From: Caulobacteraceae bacterium
GTDB taxonomy: Bacteria; Pseudomonadota; Alphaproteobacteria; Caulobacterales; Caulobacteraceae
Length of the DNA stretch: 64,000 nucleotides
Direction: 5' to 3'
NCBI GenBank assembly: GCA_947475735.1
Contig: CANJLQ010000009.1
Span: forward strand, 1 to 64,000
Positions within the stretch are counted from its first letter, which is position 1, and each line of letters starts with the position of its first letter. Positions 1-7,396 of this stretch are shown piece after piece. Below the pieces are notes generated by a model, which was not told the DNA's origin, ran no database searches, and saw only the letters and a program-made list of their open reading frames with translations. Position numbers and translations under genes: made by a program.

Positions 1-146
1 GGAAGCGCTCGGCCTTCGGCGACACCAACCAGCACGGCATGGAGGGCGTGAAGTTCTGGACCAAGGTCAAGACGGTGACGGCCCGCTGGCCCGACTCGGA
101 GCTGGAGCATGCGGACAGCTCCTTCGTGATCCCGACGATGCGCTAG
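1..146 (+). CDS. mmsA: methylmalonate-semialdehyde dehydrogenase (CoA-acylating), C-terminal fragment
   Basis: Only the last 47 codons are inside the window, read from base 3 to the TAG at 144-146. The visible tail has a basic-Ser-x-Phe-Gly-Asp start, then NQHG, then a Gly-Val-x-Phe-Trp-Thr stretch and KTVTARWP, and ends in IPTMR. That is the recognisable C-terminal pattern of MmsA-type aldehyde dehydrogenases, which convert methylmalonate or malonate semialdehyde to an acyl-CoA in valine and inositol breakdown. The catalytic domain is outside the window, so the assignment rests on this tail alone. The stop overlaps the stop of the convergent next gene by 4 bp. Confidence 0.75.
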   Translation, partial: KRSAFGDTNQHGMEGVKFWTKVKTVTARWPDSELEHADSSFVIPTMR

Positions 147-1015
147 ATCGTCCCCAGCGCCACGAAGGCCCGGGCGGCCGCGAAATCGCCGGCCTCGAAC
201 CGGGCGGTGGCGATGCTGCCGTCGCGGAACAGGAACTGGATCAGAAAAGGCTCGCGCGGATCGAGCGCGGCGAGGCTGTCGGCGCCCGCATCGGGAAAGC
301 GCCAGGCTTCGCCCTGACGACGGCCTTCGGACAGCAGGGTCTGGTCGGCAGCGTCGGTGCCGGCCGACCAGACGGTGCGGCGCTGGCTCTCGGGCGGCAG
401 GACGGCGATGCCGGCCGGCGTCAGCCAGGGGCGCGGCGACAGACCCGGGTCGCGCATCACGATGCGCGCGGCATAGGGTCGAGGCTGGCCGACGAAGGAC
501 ACCACCGCCGACAGGGTCTGGGCCCCGAGCGGATCGGCCGATACGCCGAACGTCACCGGCGAGGCGCCGGTCGCCGACGCCTGCATCAGCCGCCACCCGG
601 CGTCCTCGCGGCGCAGGCGGTCAGCGCTCCAGGCGGCGCGGGTGCCGGGAAAGGTCATGCGGGGTGTTCGCGCCCAGCCGTCGAAGGCATCGGCGACCCG
701 GTCGCGGACCACCGTCAGTTCCGGGTTGGTGCAGGACACGGCCGCCGCGCGGGCCCGGGCCCGTCCGGCTGTCTCGCGCAGGGTCGTCTCGGCCGCTCCG
801 CCCCTCAGCGCCGCGCCGTGGGCCTGAAGCGTCGCGGCGGACAGGGCTCCGGCGACCGGCCCGGCGAACAGCCGGCATTTCTGGTGCGCCGCCAGGACGA
901 AGGCGCGGTCATAGTAGGTGCCGGTGCCTTCTGCCGCCGCCGCCAGGGGCGACAGGGTTACGGTGGCCGCGAGGGTCAGCGTGCTGGCGAAACGGGGAAA
1001 TGGGCCTATCCTCAT
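143..1015 (-). CDS. exported hypothetical protein
   Basis: This 290-residue protein has a clear Sec signal peptide: Arg near the start, a hydrophobic run over residues 10-27, and an AAAAEG cleavage region. The mature part has two Cys (near residues 47 and 95) that could form a periplasmic disulphide. I do not recognise a domain. The C-terminal third holds a Phe-Leu-Ile-Gln-Phe-Leu-Phe-Arg-Asp-Gly stretch followed by a short Ala-rich helix. Its neighbours (mmsA tail, DUF1491) give no functional hint. It converges on mmsA with a 4-bp overlap and is divergent from the DUF1491 gene with 55 bp between them. Confidence 0.75.
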   Translation of the reverse strand: MRIGPFPRFASTLTLAATVTLSPLAAAAEGTGTYYDRAFVLAAHQKCRLFAGPVAGALSAATLQAHGAALRGGAAETTLRETAGRARARAAAVSCTNPELTVVRDRVADAFDGWARTPRMTFPGTRAAWSADRLRREDAGWRLMQASATGASPVTFGVSADPLGAQTLSAVVSFVGQPRPYAARIVMRDPGLSPRPWLTPAGIAVLPPESQRRTVWSAGTDAADQTLLSEGRRQGEAWRFPDAGADSLAALDPREPFLIQFLFRDGSIATARFEAGDFAAARAFVALGTI

Positions 1016-1070
1016 GCCCCGACCCTAGCGCCACGACGTTCCGGTCCCGTTTCCGATCAGGGTTACCGAT

Positions 1071-1400
1071 TTGCTTCTGAACTCCGACCTGTGGGTTTCG
1101 GCCCTGATCCGCCGCGCCGAGATCGGCGGGGCCAACGCCACCGTCGTGCGCCGGGGCGACGGCCGCGCGGGCACGGTGATCGTCAAGGCCTATGACACCT
1201 CGACGCGGCAGGCGCGGCTGTTCGCCGAGGCCTTCGGACAGGACGGCGACCGGCTGTGGATCCAGCCCGTCACCGGCACGGAGAGCGAGCTGGACGCCTA
1301 TATCGAGCGCCAGCGCGGATACGATCCGGACATCTGGGTGGTCGAGGTCGAGGACCGACAGGGACGGCATTTCATCACGGAGAAGGTCGAGGGCGAGTAG
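1071..1400 (+). CDS. DUF1491 family protein
   Basis: The 109-residue product matches the DUF1491 pattern: an N-terminal LNSDLWVSALIRRAE, a small beta-rich middle with VVRRGDGRAGTV, and a C-terminal DIWVVEVED near the end. This family is small, cytoplasmic and common in alphaproteobacteria; its function is unknown. The TTG at 1071 is chosen because the family begins just before the S-D-(L/I)-W motif and no ATG lies upstream in frame. It is divergent from the exported protein on the left and precedes a palindromic repeat on the right. Confidence 0.8.
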   Translation: MLLNSDLWVSALIRRAEIGGANATVVRRGDGRAGTVIVKAYDTSTRQARLFAEAFGQDGDRLWIQPVTGTESELDAYIERQRGYDPDIWVVEVEDRQGRHFITEKVEGE

Positions 1401-1411
1401 CCCTGTCTCGT

Positions 1412-1449
1412 CGTCCCGGCTCTCCGCTCCGCTGCGGCCGGGATGACAA
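1412..1449 (+). repeat. palindromic intergenic repeat, copy 1 (CGTCCCGG...CCGGGATGACAA)
   Basis: A 38-base GC-rich unit starts CGTCCCGGCTCTCCGCTCC and ends CGGCCGGGATGACAA. CCCGGC and GCCGGG pair to form a hairpin. The same unit occurs as two inverted copies at 24390-24428 and 24548-24586, and as a diverged copy at 63370-63407. It lies just after the DUF1491 stop codon. Confidence 0.75.
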
Positions 1450-1531
1450 GGCGAGTCGGCCTCGCGATTGCGGGTGCGGAACGGCCAAGCCTATCCTGGA
1501 CGATCTCAGCCCGGCGCAAGTCAGATCACCG

Positions 1532-2053
1532 ATGTTCTACCCCTATGGCTTCGAAACCCGGATCGCGCATCACGACCTGGGGACCTATCGCTACACCGTC
1601 GTCTGGCTGGACGACGACCTCGCCGCCGAACTGCCGTTTGACGGCCAGCCGCGCCTGCGCATCACCGGCGAGGTGGCCGAGGTTCCTATCGAGGGTGCGT
1701 GGCAGCCGAGCCGGGGTCGCTGGTACCTGATGCTGGGCAAACCGCTGCTGAAGGCGGCCGGCAAGGGTGTTGGCGACGAGGTGGAGGTACGCTTTCGCCT
1801 GGCCCCGCCCGACGACCTCATCCTGCCCGAGGCGTTGGAGCGGGCGCTGGACGCTGCCCCTCAGGCGCGGGCCGCGTTCGAGCTTCAGACGATCGGCAAG
1901 CAGAGGGCGCTGGCTCACCGCGTGGGCTCGGCGAAAGGGCCCGACACCATCGCCAAACGGGTCACGGAAATCCTCGACGCGCTCGCCGGACGCGACGTGC
2001 CGACCCTGTCCCGGCTGAGGCTCATGGTCCCCGATCCGGTCGCAAATCCTTAA
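1532..2053 (+). CDS. DUF1905/YdeI (OmdA-like) domain protein
   Basis: The 173-residue product has an N-terminal DUF1905-like beta-barrel (about residues 1-90, with RYTVVWLDDDL, RGRWYLMLGKPLLKA and EVEVRFRLAPPD) and a C-terminal YdeI/OmdA-like helical segment (about 100-165, with AFELQTIGKQRALAHRV and RVTEILDALAGRD). Proteins of this architecture are small, cytoplasmic and poorly characterised; some are annotated as bacteriocin-protection proteins. ATG 1532 is chosen because the frame upstream reads through the repeat at 1412-1449 and is not family-like. Confidence 0.75.
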   Translation: MFYPYGFETRIAHHDLGTYRYTVVWLDDDLAAELPFDGQPRLRITGEVAEVPIEGAWQPSRGRWYLMLGKPLLKAAGKGVGDEVEVRFRLAPPDDLILPEALERALDAAPQARAAFELQTIGKQRALAHRVGSAKGPDTIAKRVTEILDALAGRDVPTLSRLRLMVPDPVANP

Positions 2054-2140
2054 GGACGTTCGGGAACGGAACCGAAAACCAACCGGGCCTAGGGTGCAGG
2101 CGTCGACAAGAACCGTCGGCGGTCCGGCGAGTGCCCCTTG

Positions 2141-2521
2141 ATGCTGTTTCTCATGAACGACGTCGTGTTCGATCTGGACGAGGCCTGCCCGGTCACGGCC
2201 GCCGACGCGCGCCGGTTCGAGAAGCTGGGTTTCGACTATCTGATGGAGCTGGGCTGCGAGCTGTTCGCCGAGGACCCGATGCTGCATCGTAACGATCCGG
2301 TCCGCGCGCGGCGTCTGGCCTGGCTGATCCACGACCGCAGCCCTGACGTGAACGCCGCCCTGTTCGCCGCGCCCGAGACCGATTGCGATCCGGCCCTGGT
2401 CGAGCCCCAGTTCTGCGCCTTGCCGACGGCGGTGCTCCGCCAGCTGATGACGCGCGCCAAGAAGGGCCTGCTGGACGCCGTCAGCGCCGACCGCGCCGTC
2501 TGGGGCCGCATGGCGGCCTAG
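2141..2521 (+). CDS. conserved hypothetical protein
   Basis: This 126-residue soluble protein starts MLFLMNDVVFDLDE. It has helical Leu/Arg-rich stretches (RRFEKLGFDYLMELGCELF, then RARRLAWLIHDRSPDVNAALFA) and ends in a basic-amphipathic tail. No catalytic motif or membrane segment is seen and I do not recognise a named family, although the opening motif looks like a conserved small alphaproteobacterial protein. TTG at 2138 immediately precedes the ATG chosen at 2141. Confidence 0.65.
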   Translation: MLFLMNDVVFDLDEACPVTAADARRFEKLGFDYLMELGCELFAEDPMLHRNDPVRARRLAWLIHDRSPDVNAALFAAPETDCDPALVEPQFCALPTAVLRQLMTRAKKGLLDAVSADRAVWGRMAA

Positions 2522-2547
2522 GCTGACCGCGCTCCGGTTGGAGCCGC

Positions 2548-2709
2548 CTAGAAGATCACCCGGAACAGCAGGTGCACCGCCACACCGACCGCGGCGATGA
2601 AGCCGAAGCCGGTGAAGATGCAGATCGAGGGGTGGATCTCGCCCTTCGGCGCAGCCCGGCCGGAGTACCGGGCGCTCGAAACGCGGTCCGCCGGATGCAG
2701 CGAAGCCAT
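2548..2709 (-). CDS. small single-pass membrane protein
   Basis: A 53-residue product starts MASLHPADRVSSARYSG and ends in one hydrophobic segment (about residues 28-52, Phe/Ile/Val/Ala-rich) finishing RVIF. The start at 2709 is preceded on the minus strand by an AGGAAA ribosome site 5-6 bases upstream. A longer in-frame ATG at 2808 would run through the hairpins at 2783-2804 and is rejected. No family recognised. The N-terminal 27 residues are polar and basic, so an N-in orientation is likely. Confidence 0.6.
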   Translation of the reverse strand: MASLHPADRVSSARYSGRAAPKGEIHPSICIFTGFGFIAAVGVAVHLLFRVIF

Positions 2710-2782
2710 GGTCGTTTCCTTTTTCCCTGCGGCGTCCGGCGCGTGTCCGGAACGTCTCACCCGATGAGTGTGCCTCCAAAGA

Positions 2783-2804
2783 CCCCGCTTGGCGAGGGGT
2801 TTTC
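2783..2804. terminator. hairpin with A-run on one side and T-run on the other (possible bidirectional terminator)
   Basis: CCCCGC, a TTG loop and GCGAGGGG form a stem with one bulged A, followed by TTTT at about 2800-2803 and preceded by AAA at 2778-2780. It would work as an intrinsic terminator on the plus strand and more weakly on the minus strand. It sits between two divergent genes, where no annotated transcript needs to end. Confidence 0.45.
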
Positions 2805-2839
2805 GCACCCGTTATCGACGAATCGTCGATAACGGGTGC
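2805..2839. repeat. 35-nt near-perfect palindrome upstream of prfC
   Basis: Arms of 17 bases (GCACCCGTTATCGACGA and its exact reverse complement) flank a single central base at 2822. The centre is A/T-richer than the surroundings. It is about 64 bp upstream of the prfC start. It could be an operator for a dimeric regulator, or an mRNA hairpin in the prfC leader. Confidence 0.8.
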
Positions 2840-2903
2840 CGCGCCCCCGGCGCGTGACTTTCCGGGCCCCTCGCGCTAGGTCCGCGCGCCCACCGGAATG
2901 ACC

Positions 2904-4535
2904 ATGTCGAAACTGACCCTCGCCGAGGAGGCTCTGCGCCGCAGGACCTTCGCCATCATCGCCCACCCCGACGCGGGCAAGACCACCCTGACCGAGCACA
3001 TCCTGCTGTCCGGCGGCGCCATCCGCGCGGCCGGGGCCGTGCGGGCGCGGGGCGAGAACCGGCGCACGCGATCGGACTGGATGAAGATCGAGAAGGAGCG
3101 CGGGATTTCCGTCAGCGCCTCGGTCATGACGTTCGAGCACGACGGCAAGATGTTCAACCTCCTCGACACTCCGGGCCACGAGGACTTTTCCGAGGACACC
3201 TATCGCACCCTGACGGCGGCCGACTGCGCCATCATGGTGCTGGACGCCGCCAAGGGCATCGAGCCGCAGACGCTGAAGCTGTTCGAGGTGTGCCGCCTGC
3301 GCGACATCCCGATCATCACCTTCATCAACAAGCTGGACCGCGAGGCCCAGGACCCGATGAGCCTGCTGGACGACATCGCCAGCCGCCTGCAGCTGGACCC
3401 CGCCCCCATCTGGTGGCCGGCCGAGAGCGGCAACCGTCTGCGCGGCATGGTCGAGGTCGGGACCGGCCGGTTCCAGCCCTATGTGCGAAAGCCCGCCGGC
3501 GCGGCCGAGGACCCCGAGCACGGCGATCCCCTGCCGCTGGATCAGGCCGCCGCCTATTTCGAGGCGGGCGAGCAGCAGGCCCTGACCGACGCTCTGGAAC
3601 TGGTCGAGGGCGGCTATCCGACGTTCGATCGGCAGTCCTTCCTGGAGGGGCATATGACCCCGGTGTTGTGGGGTTCGGCGCTGCGCCACTTCGGCATCGA
3701 CCAACTGCTGGCCGCGATCGGCGACTGGGCCCCCGCGCCCAAGGTCATGCCGGCGAGGAAGGAAGCCCCGCCCGAGACGCGGAACGCCCCCGAACCCGTC
3801 GCCCTGACGGTCGAGCCTGGCAACGCCGAGGTCACCGGTTTCGTCTTCAAGGTTCAGGCGAACATGGACCCCAACCACAGGGACCGGATCGCCATGTTCC
3901 GGATGGCCAGCGGCAGTTTCAAGCGCGGCATGAAGCTGAAGGTCCAGAACACGGGCAAGTCGCTGTCGGTCAACGCCCCGATCATGTTCTTCGCCTCGGA
4001 CCGCGAGCTGGCCGAGGACGCCTATGCCGGCGACGTGATCGGCATCCCAAACCACGGCGTGCTGCGGGTCGGCGACAGCCTGTCGGAGAGCGGGATGATC
4101 CGCTTCGCCGGCCTGCCGAACTTCGCGCCGGAAATCCTGCAACGCGTGCGGGTCAAGGATCCGCTCAAGGCCAAGCATCTGAAGAAGGCGCTGGACGGCC
4201 TGGCCGAAGAGGGCGTGACCCAGCTGTTCCGGCCCGAGATCGGCGCGGACTTCATCGTCGGCGCCGTGGGCCAGCTGCAGTTCGAGGTCATGGCCGACCG
4301 GCTGGGCGAGGAATATGGCCTGGAGGTGATCTTCGAGCCGTCGCCCTATGCCGAGGCGCGCTGGATCGACGGCGACAAGGCCGACGTCGAGGATTTCATG
4401 AGCAAGTATCGCGGCCAGATGGCGCGGGACCTGGATCAGGCCCCGGTCTTCCTGGCCAAGTCGAGCTGGGAGACCGGCTACGTAATGGAGCGGTTCCCGA
4501 AGGTGGCCTTCACCAAGACGCGCGAGCGGGGCTGA
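2904..4535 (+). CDS. prfC: peptide chain release factor 3
   Basis: RF3 is a cytoplasmic GTPase that removes RF1/RF2 from the ribosome after peptide release. The product has the G1 loop AHPDAGKTTLTE near residue 20, switch region with RGISVSASVMTF, G3 DTPGHEDFSEDTYRTL, G4 NKLDRE, then the EF-Tu-like domain II and the C-terminal RF3 domain (QLFRPEIGADFIVGAVGQLQ). Length is about 543, slightly longer than E. coli RF3 because of an insert near residues 200-230. ATG 2904 is preferred to 2898 because GGA at 2895-2897 is six bases from it but touches 2898. Confidence 0.95.
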   Translation: MSKLTLAEEALRRRTFAIIAHPDAGKTTLTEHILLSGGAIRAAGAVRARGENRRTRSDWMKIEKERGISVSASVMTFEHDGKMFNLLDTPGHEDFSEDTYRTLTAADCAIMVLDAAKGIEPQTLKLFEVCRLRDIPIITFINKLDREAQDPMSLLDDIASRLQLDPAPIWWPAESGNRLRGMVEVGTGRFQPYVRKPAGAAEDPEHGDPLPLDQAAAYFEAGEQQALTDALELVEGGYPTFDRQSFLEGHMTPVLWGSALRHFGIDQLLAAIGDWAPAPKVMPARKEAPPETRNAPEPVALTVEPGNAEVTGFVFKVQANMDPNHRDRIAMFRMASGSFKRGMKLKVQNTGKSLSVNAPIMFFASDRELAEDAYAGDVIGIPNHGVLRVGDSLSESGMIRFAGLPNFAPEILQRVRVKDPLKAKHLKKALDGLAEEGVTQLFRPEIGADFIVGAVGQLQFEVMADRLGEEYGLEVIFEPSPYAEARWIDGDKADVEDFMSKYRGQMARDLDQAPVFLAKSSWETGYVMERFPKVAFTKTRERG

Positions 4536-4587
4536 ACCGCTCTCCGCTCGCCATCGTTCTGTCGCCAAGCCGTGGTGGAACCAGCGG

Positions 4588-5289
4588 ATGAACGGCACTT
4601 CGATACGACCCACCCTCGCCCTGACGGCATCGGCCGTCGCCCTGCTCCTCGCCGCCGGTGCGGTCGCGCAGGAGACGCCGGCGCAAACGCGGGCGCGGAC
4701 CATGACCCAGTCGCTGAACGGCGGCCCGGCCGAGACGACGTTGCAACGGTCCTCCTCGGCCCGTCCGGCCCCGCCCGCAGCCGCGCCGCAGGTCCGGCGA
4801 CCGGCTGAGACGCGGTCCCTGGATCGCACGCTGGAAGACCTGCTCGGCTCGGTCGAGGACGAGGGCGAGGCCGAAGAGGCGGACACCGCGAATGCGCCTT
4901 CGGGCGTTACCCTGGCCGAGGGCGAGACCGAGCCCGCGCCGATCCCCGTGGCGCTGGGCTACTACGTCCGGGGCGACAAGGACTGCGATCAGGTCTGGCC
5001 GGGCGAGGGCGACCTGGCCTTCATGACGCCGACCAGTTTCACCATCGACTTCGGCGGCTGCGCGCCGGGCCAGTTCCTGCAGACCGGCCCGAACAGCTGG
5101 CGCGAGGAACAGACGTGCGAGACCGAACTGGGCGGCGACGCCGGGGCCTATGTCGTGGACTATGAGATGGTCGAGACCGGCGTGCTGAGCCGTTCCGCGC
5201 GGCTGGAGCTGGACGGCAGCGTCGAACAGGACCTGTGGCGCTTCTGCGAGCTGCCCGAGGTGCCCGAGAACGCCCGGTTCCGCTCCTAG
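4588..5289 (+). CDS. exported hypothetical protein
   Basis: The 233-residue protein has a signal peptide (hydrophobic residues 8-27, ending AVAQE), an acidic low-complexity linker rich in Glu and Asp (about 85-115), and a C-terminal domain of about 110 residues with four Cys (KDCDQ, FGGCAPGQF, EQTCET, RFCELPE) that could form two disulphides. Export to the periplasm is therefore likely. No family recognised. It follows prfC in the same direction with about 50 bp between them, and its stop overlaps the convergent YczE gene by 4 bp. Confidence 0.75.
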   Translation: MNGTSIRPTLALTASAVALLLAAGAVAQETPAQTRARTMTQSLNGGPAETTLQRSSSARPAPPAAAPQVRRPAETRSLDRTLEDLLGSVEDEGEAEEADTANAPSGVTLAEGETEPAPIPVALGYYVRGDKDCDQVWPGEGDLAFMTPTSFTIDFGGCAPGQFLQTGPNSWREEQTCETELGGDAGAYVVDYEMVETGVLSRSARLELDGSVEQDLWRFCELPEVPENARFRS

Positions 5290-5894
5290 GGCGCCGCCAC
5301 GGCGTCGACGACCGGTCGGTCCCGGATCTCGAACATCGGCAGGAAGATCTGCAGCAGGGGGCCGTTGGTCAGGGCGTAGAGCACCGTGCCGACGCCGATC
5401 ACGCCGCCCAGCACCCAGCCGAGCGCCAGCACCGCCACCTCGATCCCCATGCGGACCCAGCGAACCTGCCAGCCCGTCAGACGCACCACGCCGGTGGTCA
5501 GGCCGTCGCGCGGTCCCGGCCCCAGACCCGCCCCGATATAGGCCCCGGTCGCCGCGCCGTTCAGCACGATCGCCCCGATCAGGAAGGCGATCCTGAGCGC
5601 CAGCCCGTCGATCGGCGGCAGCAGCCACAGGATCACATCCGCCGAGGTCCCGATCAGCAGGACATTGCAGATCGTGCCGATCCCCGGCTTTTGCCTCAGC
5701 GGGATCCAGACCAGCAGCACCAGCGCCCCGACCGCATTGACGATCAGTCCGAGGCTGAGCCCCGTCAGCTGGGACAGACCCTGATGAAAGACGCTCCACG
5801 GATTGAGCCCGAGGTTCGCCTCCACCATCAGGGCGAGCGAGGCCCCGTACAGCACGAGGCCGATCTGGAGCTGGAGGAAGCGACGGACGAACAT
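5286..5894 (-). CDS. YczE/YitT-type integral membrane protein
   Basis: The 202-residue product has five or six hydrophobic segments and carries the family signature region NLGLNPWSVFHQGLS early, then a Gly-rich motif GLGPGPRDGLTTG in the middle, which is typical of the YczE branch (COG2364). The transported substrate or role is not known. It is divergent from a MocR-type regulator 59 bp away. From family knowledge, yczE genes are often found beside such regulators (YczR type), so control by the neighbour is a reasonable inference. Confidence 0.8.
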   Translation of the reverse strand: MFVRRFLQLQIGLVLYGASLALMVEANLGLNPWSVFHQGLSQLTGLSLGLIVNAVGALVLLVWIPLRQKPGIGTICNVLLIGTSADVILWLLPPIDGLALRIAFLIGAIVLNGAATGAYIGAGLGPGPRDGLTTGVVRLTGWQVRWVRMGIEVAVLALGWVLGGVIGVGTVLYALTNGPLLQIFLPMFEIRDRPVVDAVAAP

Positions 5895-5953
5895 GGAGAC
5901 AGCCTAGGGCGAGCGGCCTTGCAATCCATAGCCACTTTGCCGACGATGGCCTC

Positions 5954-7393
5954 ATGGCCGGGTCGATCGTCAATCTGAACAGTCTGGCGCGGCATCTGGG
6001 CGACTGGCGCGCCGCTGGAAGCGAGGACGTGGCCTATCGCAGTCTGGCCGATGCGCTGAAGGGGCTGGTGCTGGACGGACGGCTGCCGCTGGACGCCAGA
6101 CTGCCCGGCGAGCGACGTCTGGCCGAGGGGCTGGGCGTCAGCCGGATCACCGTCAGCGCGGCGCTCGACCGACTGCGGGCTGACGGCTTTCTGGTCAGCC
6201 GGGTCGGGTCCGGAACGTTCACGGCCCTGCCGTTCAGCCGGGCGGAGCGGCTGGAGGGTCTGTTCCACGTCGCGCCGGGGCCCGAGGTCGCCAATATGGC
6301 GACGGCCGTCCTGCCCGCCGGGGCCCATGTGCATGCGGCCTATGCGCGGGCGCTGGAGTCGCTTCCGCCGCACCTGCCCGGCCACGGCTACGACCCCATC
6401 GGCCTGCTGCCGCTGCGGCGGGCGGTGGCGGAGACCTATGGCCGCGACGGCCTGCCGACCCGGCCCGACCAGATCGTGGTGACGGCGGGGGCCCAGAACG
6501 GCCTGGCGATCCTTCTGCGCGCCTTCGCCCGCCCCGGAGAGGCGGTGGTGATCGATCACCCGACCTATCCCCACGCCATCGAGGCCATCGTCAGGGCCGG
6601 CCTGCGGCCCGTCCCCGTCGCCTTGACGCCCGCCGGCTGGGACATCGACGGGCTGATCGCCACGATCGAGCGGACGCGGCCCCGGCTCGTCTATCTGCTG
6701 GGCGCGCATCAGAATCCGACGGGCCACGTCCTGTCCGCCGAAGACGAGGCGGCCGTGGCCCGGGCCGTGGCCGGTGTCGGGGGGCTGCTGGTGCTGGACG
6801 ATACCCAGCGCGAGCTGTGGTTCGACCAGGCTCCGCCCGCGCCCGCCGCGCCCGGGCCCCACGTCGTGCGGCTGGGGTCGATGAGCAAGACCTGGTGGGG
6901 CGGGCTGCGGATCGGCTGGATCCGCGCGGATGTCGATGTCGCCGACGCGGTGGTGCGGGCCCGGGCCTCGATGGACCTCGGCGCGGCGGTGATCGAGCAG
7001 CTGGCGGCCGCCCATCTGCTGGCCGGGGACCAGACGCCGGTGGTCGAACGCCGGCGCGCCCTGGCGGCGAGGGAGGCCGCCCTCGCCGCGCGGCTCGCAC
7101 TCCGACTGCCGGACTGGGAGACGACCCGGCCGAGGGGTGGCCTGTCGCTGTGGGTCGCTCTTCCACGTCCCGCCGTGGCCGAACTGGTGACCCAGGCCCA
7201 GGCGCGCGGGGTGATCCTCGCGCCCGGCACCCGGTTCGGCGTCGACGGCGCCTTCCAGCGGTTCGTGCGCCTGCCCTACTGCCTGCCGGAGCCCGAGCTG
7301 GAGGCGGCGGTCGACCGGCTGGCCGAGGCCTGGGCCGATGTCGGCCACCGTCCCGCCCGGCGCGCGAAGACGCCGGATCCGGCGGTGTTCTGA
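5954..7393 (+). CDS. MocR-family regulator (GntR HTH fused to aminotransferase-like domain)
   Basis: The 479-residue protein has an N-terminal winged helix (about residues 25-90, with LPGERRLAEGLGVSRITVS and a wing ending GSGTFTAL) and a fold-type I aminotransferase domain (about 110-470). The pyridoxal-phosphate lysine is in SMSKTWWGG, near residue 312; GAHQNPTGH is the other recognisable motif. MocR proteins use the fused domain to sense PLP or an amino compound. It is divergent from the yczE gene with a short shared promoter region at 5895-5953, so that is the probable target. Confidence 0.88.
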   Translation: MAGSIVNLNSLARHLGDWRAAGSEDVAYRSLADALKGLVLDGRLPLDARLPGERRLAEGLGVSRITVSAALDRLRADGFLVSRVGSGTFTALPFSRAERLEGLFHVAPGPEVANMATAVLPAGAHVHAAYARALESLPPHLPGHGYDPIGLLPLRRAVAETYGRDGLPTRPDQIVVTAGAQNGLAILLRAFARPGEAVVIDHPTYPHAIEAIVRAGLRPVPVALTPAGWDIDGLIATIERTRPRLVYLLGAHQNPTGHVLSAEDEAAVARAVAGVGGLLVLDDTQRELWFDQAPPAPAAPGPHVVRLGSMSKTWWGGLRIGWIRADVDVADAVVRARASMDLGAAVIEQLAAAHLLAGDQTPVVERRRALAAREAALAARLALRLPDWETTRPRGGLSLWVALPRPAVAELVTQAQARGVILAPGTRFGVDGAFQRFVRLPYCLPEPELEAAVDRLAEAWADVGHRPARRAKTPDPAVF

Positions 7394-7396
7394 GCT

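Noticed and set aside
2725..2780. Possible tRNA 3' end (TGCCTCCA before a terminator-like hairpin)
   Set aside because: No matching 5' acceptor strand, no T-loop GTTCRA and no anticodon arm could be found.
2757..4886. 709-codon minus frame across prfC
   Set aside because: Antisense to prfC and part of the next gene; composition is that of a shadow and no motif is present.
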